Part shown: positions 1 through 11,088 of the stretch, piece after piece | How the letters are laid out: the number at the start of each line of letters is the position of its first letter | Numbering within the stretch: the first letter of the stretch is position 1 | Source: Chaenocephalus aceratus | Lineage: Eukaryota > Chordata > Actinopteri > Perciformes > Channichthyidae | Direction: 5' to 3' | DNA: 64,000 bases | Assembly (NCBI GenBank): GCA_023974075.1 | Contig: CM043796.1 | Coordinates: 20,294,927 to 20,358,926 of the forward strand | The notes under the pieces: generated by a model | Seen by the model: only the letters and a program-made list of their open reading frames with translations | The model's database searches: none | What the model was told of the DNA's origin: nothing | Position numbers and translations under genes: made by a program

Positions 1-52
1 ATTTTTTATTGACTGCGCCCTTGGCTTCAAGCCTGGAAACGACAGTGGAAAA

Positions 53-1846
53 TTATTTATTTTGAAACAAACATGATGACATGTGTTTGTGTGACTTAAA
101 CAGGCAGCGGAACTTGCTGTCTTTGATGTTAAGTCCATTTCCCTGATGGCGCGAATTTGAGGATGACGTTTTGGCATCAATCGAGGCGGCGGGAAGATGG
201 GGGCATGGTGGAACGTGCTCTGGAGCTGGGGAACAGGGAACTTCCAGCTCCTTCATCGAGGAGAGGAGAGGAGAGGAGGCTGTCAGGCCGCCCGCTTCTT
301 CTTCCTCGCCTGGTGGCTGAAAACCTGGGTCGGCTGCGCCTGAGAGGCCGCTGCCGGGACCGGAGATTTTCTTGGCCAGCTCCCTCTTACCTCGTGCCTG
401 GGCTGGGGACCCGGGACGGGCTGCGGTCTCTGCTGCTTCGGTATTTTGAACCGGGCAGCTTGGGGTGAAGGCCTGCCGCAGGATCATTGGAGGTGGCGGC
501 TGGACCCTTCGGGGGAGACAGAGCTGGAGAGCCTCGTCTCCCTTCCTTTTTGACTCGAACCTCAGCTGCATTGAAGCTAGAGCGGAGCCAAATATGCCCT
601 CGGGAACAATAGGCATGTCCAGAACATCCTCTTTTTCCCGGTCTGGAAGGTTGGTCAGGTTGAGCCACCTGGCTCTCTCCTGTACCACCATCATTCCCAG
701 TGCTTTGCCCGTGGCTGCACACGGAGGCAAATGTCCGTGATCGCTGCGATCTCGTCCCACACGGCAGGCTCAGGTCTGCTCGACGCAAAGCTCCGCCTGG
801 TAGGCTGTCAGCCGCGAGGAGACGTTGAGAGCCCTGGCGGACAAAGCTGCGGCTTTATAGGCCCGTTCGGTCATTGCTGACTGGAACCGGTCTGCCTTTG
901 TCGGTAGCATGGGGTTCCTGCTTGGTGTCGAAGCCAGCCTCAGTTGGAGGTGGGCTGCCACCAGCGGTTCCATACCGTCACAGTCCAGGGAGGAGGCACC
1001 CTGGATTGGGGCCTTGTTGCTGAAGGGACAGTCTCTCCACGAGACCGACACCTTGTCCAGCATCTCCGGAAAGACTGGAAGGAGCTGCCTCTTCGTCCTC
1101 GCTGCTTGGGGCAAGTTCTTCCTCTCGTAGCGAGATCTGGAGCTCTCCTTGGTCGCTTCAGGCCATGGGATGTCCAGCCTGGACGCAGCGCAGTGACACA
1201 CGGCCTGCAAGTCCATGCTTAGGACGGGCGAAGCTGGTGTGCTCTCGCCCGGGGGAGTGGACATCACTCCCAGCTTAGCAGCCTGAGCCGATGAAACGAA
1301 GATGTCATCCCCATCTGAGTCAGATAGGAGGAACTCAGAGGTATCCTCTTTGTCCTCCATGTAGTCCAACTCCAGGACATCCTCCGCGGGTGGAACCATG
1401 GTGAGGTCCAATTGGGAGCCCCAGCTTGACACAGCGCAGGGCTCCGCTCTCGCGGCTCTTGCCGCCACCGGGTCCCAGCCTGAAACGGCGTGGGACTCCG
1501 GTTCAGCGGCTGTCGCTGTTGTTGAGCCCCAGTCTGACACAGCGCGGGGCTCAATCTCTGTGGCGGACGCCACCATGTCTTGATTGCCGGACGGCGAATC
1601 AGCGGACATGAGAGGGTCCTGTCCCGACAAGCTAGCTTGGCGTGCTAACCGTCAGCGGAGGCTCTTCATGGTGAAGCGGTTACAATGCCCGCACGAGCCG
1701 GGGTTATCGATAGCCTCCCGGGCGTGTTCCAGCCCGAGGCAGGACGAGCAGACCTGGTGTGAGTCTGTGCCTGAAATGCAGCCTCCGAGCCGAGCCTCCG
1801 AGTCCCTGACTCCTCTGGTGTGAGGGAGAGAAGGGTCCATCTTCAA
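53..1846 (-). pseudogene. DIRS1-type gag-like gene, broken
   Basis: This would be the nucleic-acid-binding structural (gag-like) protein of a DIRS1 retrotransposon. The N-terminal part (1846-1655) carries CSSCLGLEHA followed by CGHC, the Cys/His cluster usual at the start of fish DIRS gag. A TGA at 1652-1654 interrupts the same frame, which then runs open from 1651 to 770. The acidic middle (SDSDGDDIF) and the KADRFQSAMTERAYKA block lie there. After a stop at 770 the homology (EPAVWDEIAAITDICLRVQ) moves to another frame and then, near 735, to a third frame that stays open to 53 (VQERARWLNLTNLPDREKED). One nonsense codon and two frameshifts make it a pseudogene. Family assignment is by recalled sequence pattern only. 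Confidence 0.72.
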
Positions 1847-2190
1847 TCGCCGGGGTGTCGGCGTGGAGTGGACACGCTAGTAACAGGTACGTTACTGAGA
1901 ACAAATCTAACCTTGCCGTTAGTCCGAAAGGAAAAAAGGCGACGGTGTAGATTTTATTCTTTAAAGAATATTAACTGGTGTGTTAATACCTTTTTTATCT
2001 CTGTCTCCTCTGGTGTGAGAGAGAAAAGAGAACGTCCTCTTTACCGTGGTGTCGGTGTGGAGGGAAGAACAAACTAGCAACAGGTATGTTACTAGCTTGA
2101 AGAAAAAAATCAAACCTTACCGTTATTTCGACAGAAAGAAACGGCGAGGCAGATTCCAATATTAACTGGTGTGTTAATATTGCTCAATCT
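1797..2190. repeat. Imperfect direct duplication in the DIRS leader
   Basis: Two units of about 190 bp lie in tandem. Both contain CTCCTCTGGTGTGAG, then a GTGTCGG(C/T)GTGGAG stretch, then AACAGGTA(C/T)GTTACT, and both end with ATTAACTGGTGTGTTAATA. The first starts near 1801 and the second near 1996. They lie upstream of the gag-like gene and probably belong to the element's untranslated leader. Confidence 0.6.
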
Positions 2191-2420
2191 TCTTGCAAAG
2201 CAATAAAGTAACCGGCAAGCGCCCGTCGACCGAATGTTAGCTTGTGTTCAGTCTGTGGACCGTTAAGCTAGCCCGGTTACTGATAAAACGAGATGTGCTC
2301 TGAAGCGAGTAGAGGTGTTTGAATGACGCTGCGTCGTAGCGCAAGCTACTTAAAGGGTGGGTGGATTCCCTGACGTTGACGTCAAGATCACCAGCCAATG
2401 AGGATTGGCGTAATGAGATT

Positions 2421-3540
2421 GATGCTTCTGTTTGCATACGCATTGAGGCACATCCCATAGTGAGACATCGAACGGAGTGTTATGAATGAGAACTGGGATT
2501 CATGTGTATGGCATATCGAAAGAGATGAAGTATGGATTGCTTGACATGACAGAGATATTTCATTTAGAACTATTCTATTAAGAGGAAGGGGATAAGAGCC
2601 AGCACAGTGCTTAGTTTGAAATGTCAAAGCATATGCTAAATGCATTTTTCTTTCCATAATGAGAGGATGTTGATTCAGACGGATTGTCATTGACATTAAG
2701 CACTATCCCATCAGCTAAAAACAACACAGCTGTCTGAGAATGTGGACCCATACCCAGAAATATTTAATTGGTGTGTAAACTCCAATTAGTTAGAGTTAAA
2801 CCACACTACAATGTAAGAGACTTATTCAAAAAGGCTTAAGAGGTATGCTGTACTGCAGAACTTGTATTAGTGTATTAAGTCAAACCAAACCAGGCCAAAG
2901 GCTAAACAGAAAACCAAAGGTAGGGCATGTTTTGGGAGCTGTGTAGCAAAACATTCATTGCCATGGGCCAATCTGTTCATTATAAACCCCCAAACTTTAC
3001 CAAATCTTTGCCATGTTTTTTTATAGCAGCTACAACTCTGCATTTCCATAAAATTACACTGCACACTATGCACTGGAGAGTATCTGCATCTCTGCCTTTG
3101 AATAACGGGAGGAAAAGTCAATTTTCTCATTTTGACTCAAAATAGATGCAAACCAGAGCAAGGTAAGCACAGAATAAAAACACAGTCACACGGTATTAGA
3201 CCCAATCAATTGATTTGCCAGGTTGGAGCATTATGGTACCTCCCCCCCATTGCATTATTGTGTTTCCTCCACCATCTAAGGTACCTGTGTAAATGACTCC
3301 AAGCTCCAAATCCAGTCTGTCAGGAACACGTTTAACAGAAAATAAATAGATTTTTTTCTGTCCCCCAGACGTGCTCCTGGAAACAGAAAAACACTGAGGA
3401 TAACAACAGGAAGGAGCTTTTGGGCGATAAGCTGCATGTAAGCTGGGAAAGCTGCTAAATTGCTTTATTCTAATGAGGCAAATATTGGTGTAGCATGCCA
3501 CATGAACATGACATCAGAAACATCCGACAACTAAACACAG
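2421..3540. other. No recognised feature
   Basis: AT-rich sequence. The short open frames here show no recognisable domain and no codon-level pattern. Confidence 0.6.
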
Positions 3541-4095
3541 AGTCAAACTTTAATTTCATACAAGAGTCATACACCGCTCACGAAGTTGCTGCCGGAGCCT
3601 GAGAAACTCCACCGGCAGTCATACGAAGGCTTAAGATGCCCTCACGAATGGCCCGATGTTGCTACGATCACAGCCGAATTTGAACATTTCCTTTATCGTG
3701 TGTCCATCCGGTTGTTTTATTGCACAACAAAATCATGTAAATATATTATGTAAATAACCCAATTTGTGTTCTGTGAAACTAAAAAGGATATAATATATTA
3801 TTTTGAAGGACAGTTGACAGGAAATTGTTGTTGTTATGGAAACAACATTACGAATAAAACGCAATATTTTCTACATATAAAGACGGAGAAAGTAAAGAAC
3901 AAAGTCTGAAGATATCAGTACAGTATCATAGTACTGTAACATAATTATTGTTGGTACTTTCATTGCAGTTGTATGTCTTAAATGTAATGTAAATGTTGCC
4001 TTCGTGGTTCGGGGCCATCTTCGTGCGAAATTCACAATTCCATATTCGTGTGTCCATCGGGTGTCCATTTCGGGACAGTGTGACAGGGGCTTAAA
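3541..4095. mobile_element. Rearranged fragment of the Harbinger-like family seen at 23297-26329
   Basis: Three pieces match the larger element. About 3575-3712 matches 26160-26298 in the same direction (CGCTCACGAAGTTGCTGCC). About 3755-3995 matches 25780-26005 in reverse complement. About 4004-4095 matches the outer inverted repeat at 23297-23390 in reverse complement. It ends with GACAGGGGCT followed by TAA, the same terminus as the larger copy. The left end lacks an outer terminus, so this is a truncated or inverted derivative. Confidence 0.6.
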
Positions 4096-5194
4096 CCCTA
4101 GGATCACTCATGAGCAGTGTTCCTTGTTCAATCTGCCAATGTGGAGAGCAGGGATTAGGAGGGTCAAGGATGTAGTTTTAGAGTATGTACCAGGATTTAT
4201 GAGGGCACAGGTGATAGTGGATGAGGTTAGGGAAATAGATGGAGTAATGTATTTAGGGACAGCTGAACGAATGATGGGAGAAATCAAAGAAGGATTGCCG
4301 AGTGAATGGTTAACAATGATTGAGAATGAGAGTGTTAAAGGAAAGGAGAGTGTGGTTGATTTATATGTGGGGAAAGAGGATGTCAATGTAAAAATAGAAA
4401 ATGTGAAAACAAAAAATATGTATAAATGGTTAAAAGGGGATGTGATTAGAAGACCTGCATCAGAAAAGGTGTGGATGAGTGTTGTGAATGGTATGACTGG
4501 CAGGAGAATGTGGGAGAATGTGAAAATTAAGTGGAACAGTATTGAATGTGATCATTTTGATTTTTTGTTGAGGCATAATAGGGTGTTTAACAACCTGATC
4601 ATTAGTCATTTTGATGCAACTGTTGGGAGAGAGTGTGATGTGTGTAAGTATCAGGTTGAAACGTGTTTGCATGAGTTTGTTGAATGTAAAGAGCTTGGTG
4701 GTTTTTTTGGAAGGATGAAAGAGTTAATTGGTAGATGTTGGAATGAATGGTATGTGAGAGAAATGGACTGGAAGGAGCTGTGGCTGTTTGGTGTGATTGA
4801 GAAGAAGGATGAATGCAATGTGAATCTTTTAAATTATGTTCTGAGCCATGCAAGGCGTGCGGTCCAAATAAGGAGGAACATTGCCCATTTCGAGGGTAAA
4901 ATGTCAGAGGTGTGGCATATAATGAAGAGGACAGTAAAAAGGGACATTAACCTTGTGCTAATACATGTGGAAAAGGACACATTTTGCGAGGATTTTGTGG
5001 ATGGCAGCAGGCTAGTTGAGATGGATGAGGAGGGAGCATTGTGCTTCAACTTTGAACGGAAAAGTTAAGGCACACTACCTTTAAGATAGTGGTATGAAAT
5101 ATTGAATGTGTGTATTATGAGCAATGCTTTATGTAGTTGTGATGAGATGTTAAATGTCTATTTTTGATAATAAAAGATAAAAAAAAAAAAAAAA
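4096..5194 (+). mobile_element. 5'-truncated L1/Tx1-type LINE with poly(A) tail
   Basis: A LINE 3' end starts abruptly just after the Harbinger-like terminus at 4095. It encodes the C-terminal part of an ORF2 protein to 5068. A short 3' untranslated region and an A-rich tail at 5171-5194 (preceded by AATAAAAGATAA) follow. Truncation at the 5' end and a poly(A) tail are the usual result of target-primed reverse transcription. Confidence 0.7.
4103..5068 (+). pseudogene. L1-clade ORF2 C-terminal fragment with CCHC motif
   Basis: About 320 codons are open without a stop. The segment KWNSIECDHFDFLLRHNRVF followed by CDVCKYQVETCLHEFVEC (about 4633-4686) gives a C-x2-C-x7-H-x4-C pattern. This is very close to the C-x3-C-x7-H-x4-C knuckle near the end of L1-type ORF2 proteins. 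Endonuclease and reverse transcriptase domains are missing because the copy is truncated. The ATG at 4004 lies inside the neighbouring DNA-element terminus and is a chance start, so the fragment is listed from the LINE boundary. The unbroken frame suggests a fairly recent copy. Confidence 0.65.
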
Positions 5195-5294
5195 GTAGGG
5201 GCTTGGACTGTGAGCTGCAGGGTCGCCGGTTCAAGTCCCCGAACAGACCTGAATATGGAGTGTGGACTGCAACTTGGAGAGGTCCCAGTTCACC
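5195..5294 (+). repeat. tRNA-derived SINE, left half (split by a LINE)
   Basis: The sequence GGGGCTTGGACTGTGAGC and then GGTTCAAGTCCCC (B-box-like, GGTTCRANYCC) form the tRNA-related part of a common fish SINE. The SINE body continues at 6703 after the inserted LINE. It is not a tRNA gene: no cloverleaf with an A box can be completed and the B box is followed by SINE body. Confidence 0.6.
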
Positions 5295-5300
5295 TGTCAT

Positions 5301-6252
5301 GTTTGGACATTGCTTGTGGTGTCCCCCAGTGGTCAATGTTGGGTCCTAAATTGTTTATACTGTACATCAATGACATCTGTAGAGTATCCAATGTACTGAG
5401 GCTAGTTTTGTTTGCTGATGATACAAATATATTCTGTTCTGGGGAGAATTTAGAACAGCTAGTGGAGAACATAGAAAATGAAATGCACAAATTAAAAACA
5501 TGGTTTGACAAAAATAAACTATCATTACACTTGACTTGAGTAAAACAAAATTAATGCTGTTCGGTAAACATAGAACAAAAACACAAATGCAAATACAAAT
5601 AGATGGGGTTGAAATTGAAAGAGTCCATGAAATTAAATTTCTTGGGGTAATAATAGATGACACAATAAGTTGGAAATTACACATAAAACATGTACAATCA
5701 AAGCTGTCAAGAAGCATTTCCATACAAAACAAAGTAAAACAAGTTCTAGATCAGAAATCACTTCGCATTCTCTACTGTTCACTAGTCTTATCATCATATC
5801 TGACTTACTGTGCTGAAATCTGGGGCAATAAGTACAAAAGTTCTATACATGCGGTAACTATTCTACAAAAAAAAGCCATACGAATCATTCACAATGTCAA
5901 ATACCTTGATCACACTAACACATTATTCCTGCAGTCAAAATTGTTAAAATTCACAGACCTGGTAGAATTCAAAACAACACAAATCATGTTTAAGGCTAAT
6001 CATAACGTTTTACCAGGAAACATCTAACAATTATTCACTCAACGAGTGGGGGGATATAGTTCAAGGAGACAATTTCAATTAGAAATTCATAGGGTCCGTA
6101 CAACCAGAAGAACATTTTGTATCTCAGCCTGTGGAGTGAGACTATGGAACAGTGTGAATGTGAAGCTAAAGCGATGTCCAGACATTAACCAGTTCAAGAG
6201 GAAATACAGAGAAATTATTTTCTCGAGATACAGGGATGGGGAAGGTGTTTGA
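5301..6252 (+). pseudogene. LINE reverse transcriptase C-terminal half, broken
   Basis: Reverse transcriptase motif B-like GVPQWSMLGPKLF (a W replaces the usual G) and motif C LFADDTN, with the catalytic AspAsp, are visible in 5320-5430. The frame breaks near 5535, where CTTGA is present twice in tandem; this 5-bp duplication explains the shift. The next frame (5536-6024) gives KTKLMLFG, FLGVIIDD and the thumb/C-terminal part SSYLTYCAEIWGNKYKS. A TAA at 6025-6027 then interrupts the same frame, which continues as VRTTRRTFCISACGVRLWNS to 6252. The clade within the Jockey/CR1/L2 group is not certain. Confidence 0.68.
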
Positions 6253-6370
6253 CTATGTGTATGTGTATATGTGTGAGTATGTAGGTGTGTATATGTATGT
6301 GTGCATATTTGTATATCAGTGTATGTATGTGTATGTATATGTGTATGTGTATATGTATATATGTCAATCA
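6243..6370. repeat. TG/TATG-rich low-complexity stretch
   Basis: Runs of TGTATATGTG and TATGTATG lie in the LINE 3' region. Confidence 0.7.
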
Positions 6371-6702
6371 ACAGGTAAAGCCGATTAATAATACTAATAA
6401 TATCAATAATAATGCATAACAATTATAAATATTACAGATTATAGATTATAAATAAATCAATTAGGGACAAGGGGGTGAGATTAAATAAATTGTACTTCTT
6501 CTCACTCCTTTTCGAACACTAGATGTGGCACTGTTTATGTTGCTACAGTAATGCTGTTGTTGTTGTTGTTGTAAATGTCATTTTTTGTTTTGATTTCTCT
6601 TACATGACTATGCACTGCAACATTTGTTTTGTTGTTGTAATTATTTATGTTACTTATAAATGTATCAATCAATCAATCAATCAAAAAAAATCAATCAATC
6701 AA

Positions 6703-6745
6703 ACCTCCTGCCCTGCCGTAGTGCCCTTGAGCAAGGCACCGGACA
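6703..6745 (+). repeat. tRNA-derived SINE, right half
   Basis: GTGCCCTTGAGCAAGGCACC is the standard body motif of the same fish SINE type begun at 5195. It starts right after the (TCAA)n tail of the inserted LINE. Confidence 0.6.
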
Positions 6746-8391
6746 AACTAAGCAAAACCTAAAACTTATATATTATTTGACAAATGCAAAACAACCAAAA
6801 CTATTCGAACCATGCAAAATAGTCAGAGCCAACAAAAAACAAGTCAACGAAAACAGCAGCAGGTGAACCTAAAAACAAAAACTAACACGTAGGTTTAAAA
6901 TTGCTCACCATGCGGCATACAAACAATTCATGTGCTGGCCCTACTCACAACAGGATGAAGGTGTTGGTACACTACTGATGTCCAGGACAATTGGAAGCAA
7001 GAAAAAGTGTAAGCAAGCAGCATGTGAGCATAACATACAAGCAGAAACTGAGACCAATTTATCAATATTTTTAAGATCCTGTACCACCAACCATGACAGA
7101 GCCAAGCAAGAACAAAAGGCCAATAGGTGCCTTTTCTACTCAGTTCTAGTGAGGGGAGGAGTCAGGCCTTGAGCGGCATTCAAGAGCTTTACCCACAACT
7201 TTAACAAATACAACTCTGTATAATAAACATTTATTCTACACTATGGCCAAACAATATAGTAATTGGGATTAATTACTGGGATTTGATGTAATACTTTCCG
7301 CTTCAAATGAAAACAATAACTTTACAGAATTATTATTTGAGAAGTTTGGACACTCCAAGTACACACAGAGAAGGCAGGACAATTTCCAAAAATGCTTTTA
7401 TCTTTCAATAATGTGCAATCTGTAACTTAATGGGGGAAAAAAATCCAGTGACAAAAGCTTTTTTTTTTAAATTACCCATAGTTTGCTTGCAATGTCATCA
7501 GCCCATATATCACAGAGGTTGTCATGGTAACACCTGTCATGTCCTTATCTTCAACCTAAGACTCTCTTTAACCTCCCATTACTCTCCTTCTTCCCCTAGG
7601 CCACATATATCATTATAGATCTTTCATTCCCCATGGGAAACGGCTGATCCCAACCACAATTCTCAATGGTAGATGGAAAGTTACATGATCACGGCTGGTG
7701 TAGTTATTTTTATAAAACATTGGCAATTATAATAAAACAATGGTTAGGTTTGGAAAAACGATCTTGGGGTGGCTGAAAAGGTGTGTTTGTAATGTTAATT
7801 AAGCTATGGATTTACATTATGGTTTGGCCTTGAGAAAGGGATGGTGTTGGTAGTATTTTGGGGAAGTGCAATGCACCACAGTTGGAGAAATGGAGTAGTA
7901 GAAAGTCTGGTGATGCAGATCCAGTGGCACAATGCAAATCCTTGAGCCAAGAAAAAGGTTTGTCCAACGCTCCCCTGCTCAAGGGTGGTCAACAACTCTT
8001 AACTTCTGCTCAAATATATTTTGGTCGAGTTTCTTAGAAAGGTCATATACGCCTCTCTAAGATCACACAAACACTGTTTTTCACCTTTCAACTTGTGTTT
8101 ATAAGATTTTCAAACAGCTGGGATCACGTATATATCGCATTATGAGGTAAAACGTGTCAAATCTTACTCATTAAGATTTATTTTGGATAAAAAAAATCAA
8201 CATGAATAAATACACCACATCAATCTCTTCTCCAATCATTTTATGAATGCCTCTACAGTGGGTTTCAAATGCAACTGGTTGAGTAATGGGCAATGTTTTT
8301 TTCCCTTGAAAACACAGACAATCTCAAAGAGCCCCTGGATTAGTCCGCCATAACCTCACCTTCACCTAACTGCAATTCTCCATGTGAAGAG
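6746..8391. other. No recognised feature
   Basis: I see no domain-bearing frame, inverted repeat pair or tandem array. There is a short poly(T) at 7459-7468. Confidence 0.55.
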
Positions 8392-8640
8392 AAGCAAGGC
8401 AAGGCAAGGCAAGGCAAGTTTATTTATATAGCACTTTTCGACGCAGGATAATTCAAAGTGCTTTACAAAAAAAAATGAAAGACATTAAGCATTAAAAAAG
8501 AAAAGCTAATAAAATAAACATTAAGGAAAAATACATGGATAAAAGTTACAGTGCAGTCTAAAATATGAATAGTTCAATTAAACATTACAAGAAAAAGTAC
8601 ATGGATAAAAGTTACAGTGCAGACGCTTTATAAATGGTGG
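8392..8640 (-). repeat. Antisense LINE/SINE 3' end with (CAAGG)n tail
   Basis: The (CAAGG)n run at 8396-8417, then TTTATTTATATAGCAC and TTCAAAGTGCTTTACA, is the reversed 3' end typical of fish CR1/L2-group LINEs and their SINE partners. A 30-bp segment ending CATGGATAAAAGTTACAG occurs twice (about 8527-8560 and 8590-8623). Confidence 0.55.
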
Positions 8641-8887
8641 AACATGTCTACAGCACACATACAAGGGGACAGGAAGCACTTCAGCTGTCTAATGTCACAC
8701 CATAATAATGATGTACTGCACTTAATGTATCCAGTTATATAAATGGGAAATTAATTAATAGGAATGTCAAGTTGTCCTCTCACAGTCCGCATCATGGAAC
8801 AATTAGAGGGGAAAACAACTTTGTTTGAACTGCTGTCACTACAAATTAATATTTAAAATTATGTAAAACTATTTTCTGGAATCTAAT

Positions 8888-9345
8888 CAGGTCAATCAAT
8901 AAATCAATGTTTATTTATATAGCCCAATATCACAAATGTTACATTTGTCTCAGTGGACTTCACAGTTTGTACAGAATATCAGTATGACAATACGACACCC
9001 TCTGTCCTTAGACCCTCACATCGTACAAGGAATAACTTCCGGAGAAAACACCACAGTTTAAAGGGGGAGATGGGAGAAACCTCAGGGAGAGCAACAGAGG
9101 AGAGATCCCTCTCCCAGGACGGACAGACGTGCAATAGATGCCGTGTGTAAATTGAAAAGATAATACATTTGCAACATAGGTAGTCCAAATGTTTGGAAAT
9201 GCATGTGTGTATAATAGGAAGATGAATCCACGAGGATATCCATCCAGGACCTGTGATCCAGGACCACAGCCATGACTCAAGATCCAGGGCTCGCGATCCA
9301 GGACATCATCATCCATGACTCCGGATCCCGGCGTATATAGACACC
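8888..9345 (-). repeat. L2-like LINE 3' UTR fragment, ATTG-tail type
   Basis: From TCAATCAATAAATCAATG through TATAGCCCAATATCAC to GATCCCGGCGTATATAG this is the reverse complement of a LINE 3' untranslated region. The same body occurs at 31638-31890 and 52386-53060 and, in forward direction, inside 28790-29220. The CTCTCCCAGGACGG stretch is shared by all of them. Confidence 0.65.
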
Positions 9346-10900
9346 AAAAAGAAAGACATTTGGGGAAGCTGGGTTAATCGGGTCACTAACTCTTTCCGAT
9401 GAGCCTGTGATGTCAGACTGTATCTTAACTTGTTATTTAGGTATGAATATTAATTTCAGGAAGGATGCATGTGGTATGACTTAGCAGTTTTTGAGCAGGA
9501 AATATGCAACACAGTAAGCAGATCAGTGTTCAGTGTTCACTGAACAATACCCACAGTATCAACCCGTCTCCCTGTGAAATCAGATAAATAATCCAATAAT
9601 ACTTTGGACCTTCTTATTTCCAAGCGGCGCTGGAGTCAGCATTTAGTTCATTCCTCAAACTTTTTTCCATTTTCTGTTTTGTAGCGGCAGGGGATTACTG
9701 GCTCGGCAGGGGGCCCCCCCTTGGCGAGGTATTACACTACAAGCTGCCCTGAAATGATCTGCCACTCTCATACTTTTTTTTTGAATCCCCGTTTCCCTTT
9801 CCTGTGTGTCACTCTGTATGTCTCTGCCCATCTTTGAAATGTCTCTTCTCCTACCCATTACTATCTTACCCTGCATACACTCCCCTCGTCATAAACCTCC
9901 CCTTCACGATTTAAACCTTACTTTTCTCTCGGCTCTTTCCCCTATTGGTTATCCATCAATTTAGGACGTAGCAGATAAGGAGAATAAGGAAGGAGGGTTC
10001 ATTTTCAGTTTTCACTCTGTCAATCCTTGATTGCAACACAGTGTCTTTTTCAGTAATGGAGTCATCACAAACTTACAGGGACTTAATGAGACAGCAATTA
10101 ACCACCAGCTAGAGTTGTGTCTGGGAAAGCTGATTTAAATTGTGTGTATCTAAATTGTGCCCACATGCACGTTTATAACAGTGTCTTTCTGCTGTGTTTC
10201 TTGTCTGTGACAGTTTGGTTTAAATGTGAGGATGTGTGTGATCATTTTAAACTCCTACTGATGGTCCTCATCCATCATTTCAACAGTTTAAATTACTAAG
10301 AGACTTTGGCAACGTAATCCATTACAGATTTCACATCTTGTTATTCCTTATAAATGATTATGTGCCAATTTCAAAGAACGTCAGAATCATCATAGAGAAA
10401 TTAAAGGGCAATTTGGGATACATGTTACATTATCCTTTTACGTCATCGCCCAGTGCGCTAAAGCTAAATGTGATCAGTGACGTTTTTTAAATAAGAATCC
10501 ATGTTTAATGTATATTTAAATATATTTATGAAGGGGAAACTAAGAAAGAAAATAGAATGTAAGACTACATTTCCCCACAGGCACTCATATGTTAGTCTCG
10601 CAGATTAACACATCCTTGTTAATTACACATTGATAACTTCAGTTATTCAGGAGACTGTGAAATATTGGTTTAAGTAATCTTGTATTTCCAAGATAGGGAC
10701 TCTCTAATTTAACCATCAAATATCAAATTTGTTTTACTCTTTTACAGAAGGATCTCAATCATGTCCATCAGGTGTGTGTGCAATGGTCTTATTGTTCTAA
10801 AACAATGTGAGGCCTTTTATTGTGTTAGTTGTATAACCTTATGTAGTGTTATATTACCTAACCCTAACACTAATGAATTAATTGAAAAGGAAAATACCTA
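9346..10900. other. No recognised repeat or gene
   Basis: AT-rich sequence with no recognisable element. A possible 24-base microexon at 10747-10770 is described among the findings. Confidence 0.5.
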
Positions 10901-10913
10901 ATTGGGTAAATCC

Positions 10914-10940
10914 ATAACCCTAACTAACCCTAACCCTAAT
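10914..10940. repeat. Short interstitial telomere-like repeat
   Basis: Four CCCTAA-type units, one shortened to CTAA, lie here. A single further unit lies at about 10858-10868. The tract is too short to be a recent telomere fusion. Confidence 0.7.
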
Positions 10941-11088
10941 CTGCGATGTATGAAATGTATATGCAGTAGCTTCAGGAACACATCAGTGACCTCTTCTTCA
11001 GGAGGTTATGGTGTAGTCTTAGTTTGATTGTCTGTCAGCAGTTTCACAGAACAAATTAAACTAACTATTGGCCACTGTTGGCAGGGTG

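Larger units (their letters stand above)
1..2420 (-). mobile_element. DIRS1-like retrotransposon, 5' end and gag region (cut by window edge)
   Basis: The block reads on the minus strand. Its promoter-side end lies near 2400 and its gag-like gene runs down to about 53. The protein fragments match the fish DIRS1 gag pattern: an N-terminal Cys/His cluster, a segment with KADRFQSAMTERAYKAAAL, then a segment with KALGMMVVQERARWLNL. The reverse transcriptase, tyrosine recombinase and methyltransferase that follow in this family would lie left of position 1 and cannot be seen. The right boundary is approximate because no clean terminal repeat could be fixed by eye. Confidence 0.75.
5295..6702 (+). 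mobile_element. Non-LTR retrotransposon (Jockey superfamily) inserted in a SINE
   Basis: The 5'-truncated LINE carries the end of a reverse transcriptase, a 3' region rich in TATG/TG, and a tail of (TCAA)n at 6664-6702. An ACCT is present at both junctions (5292-5295 and 6703-6706), and the SINE sequence resumes directly after the tail. Confidence 0.65.

Noticed and set aside
4004..5068. 354-codon frame taken as a complete protein from the ATG at 4004
   Set aside because: The first 30 codons lie in a Harbinger-like terminus. The LINE homology starts only after about 4100.
5195..5260. tRNA gene
   Set aside because: Only a B-box-like stretch is present, followed by known SINE body. No acceptor stem pairing or A box at the right distance.
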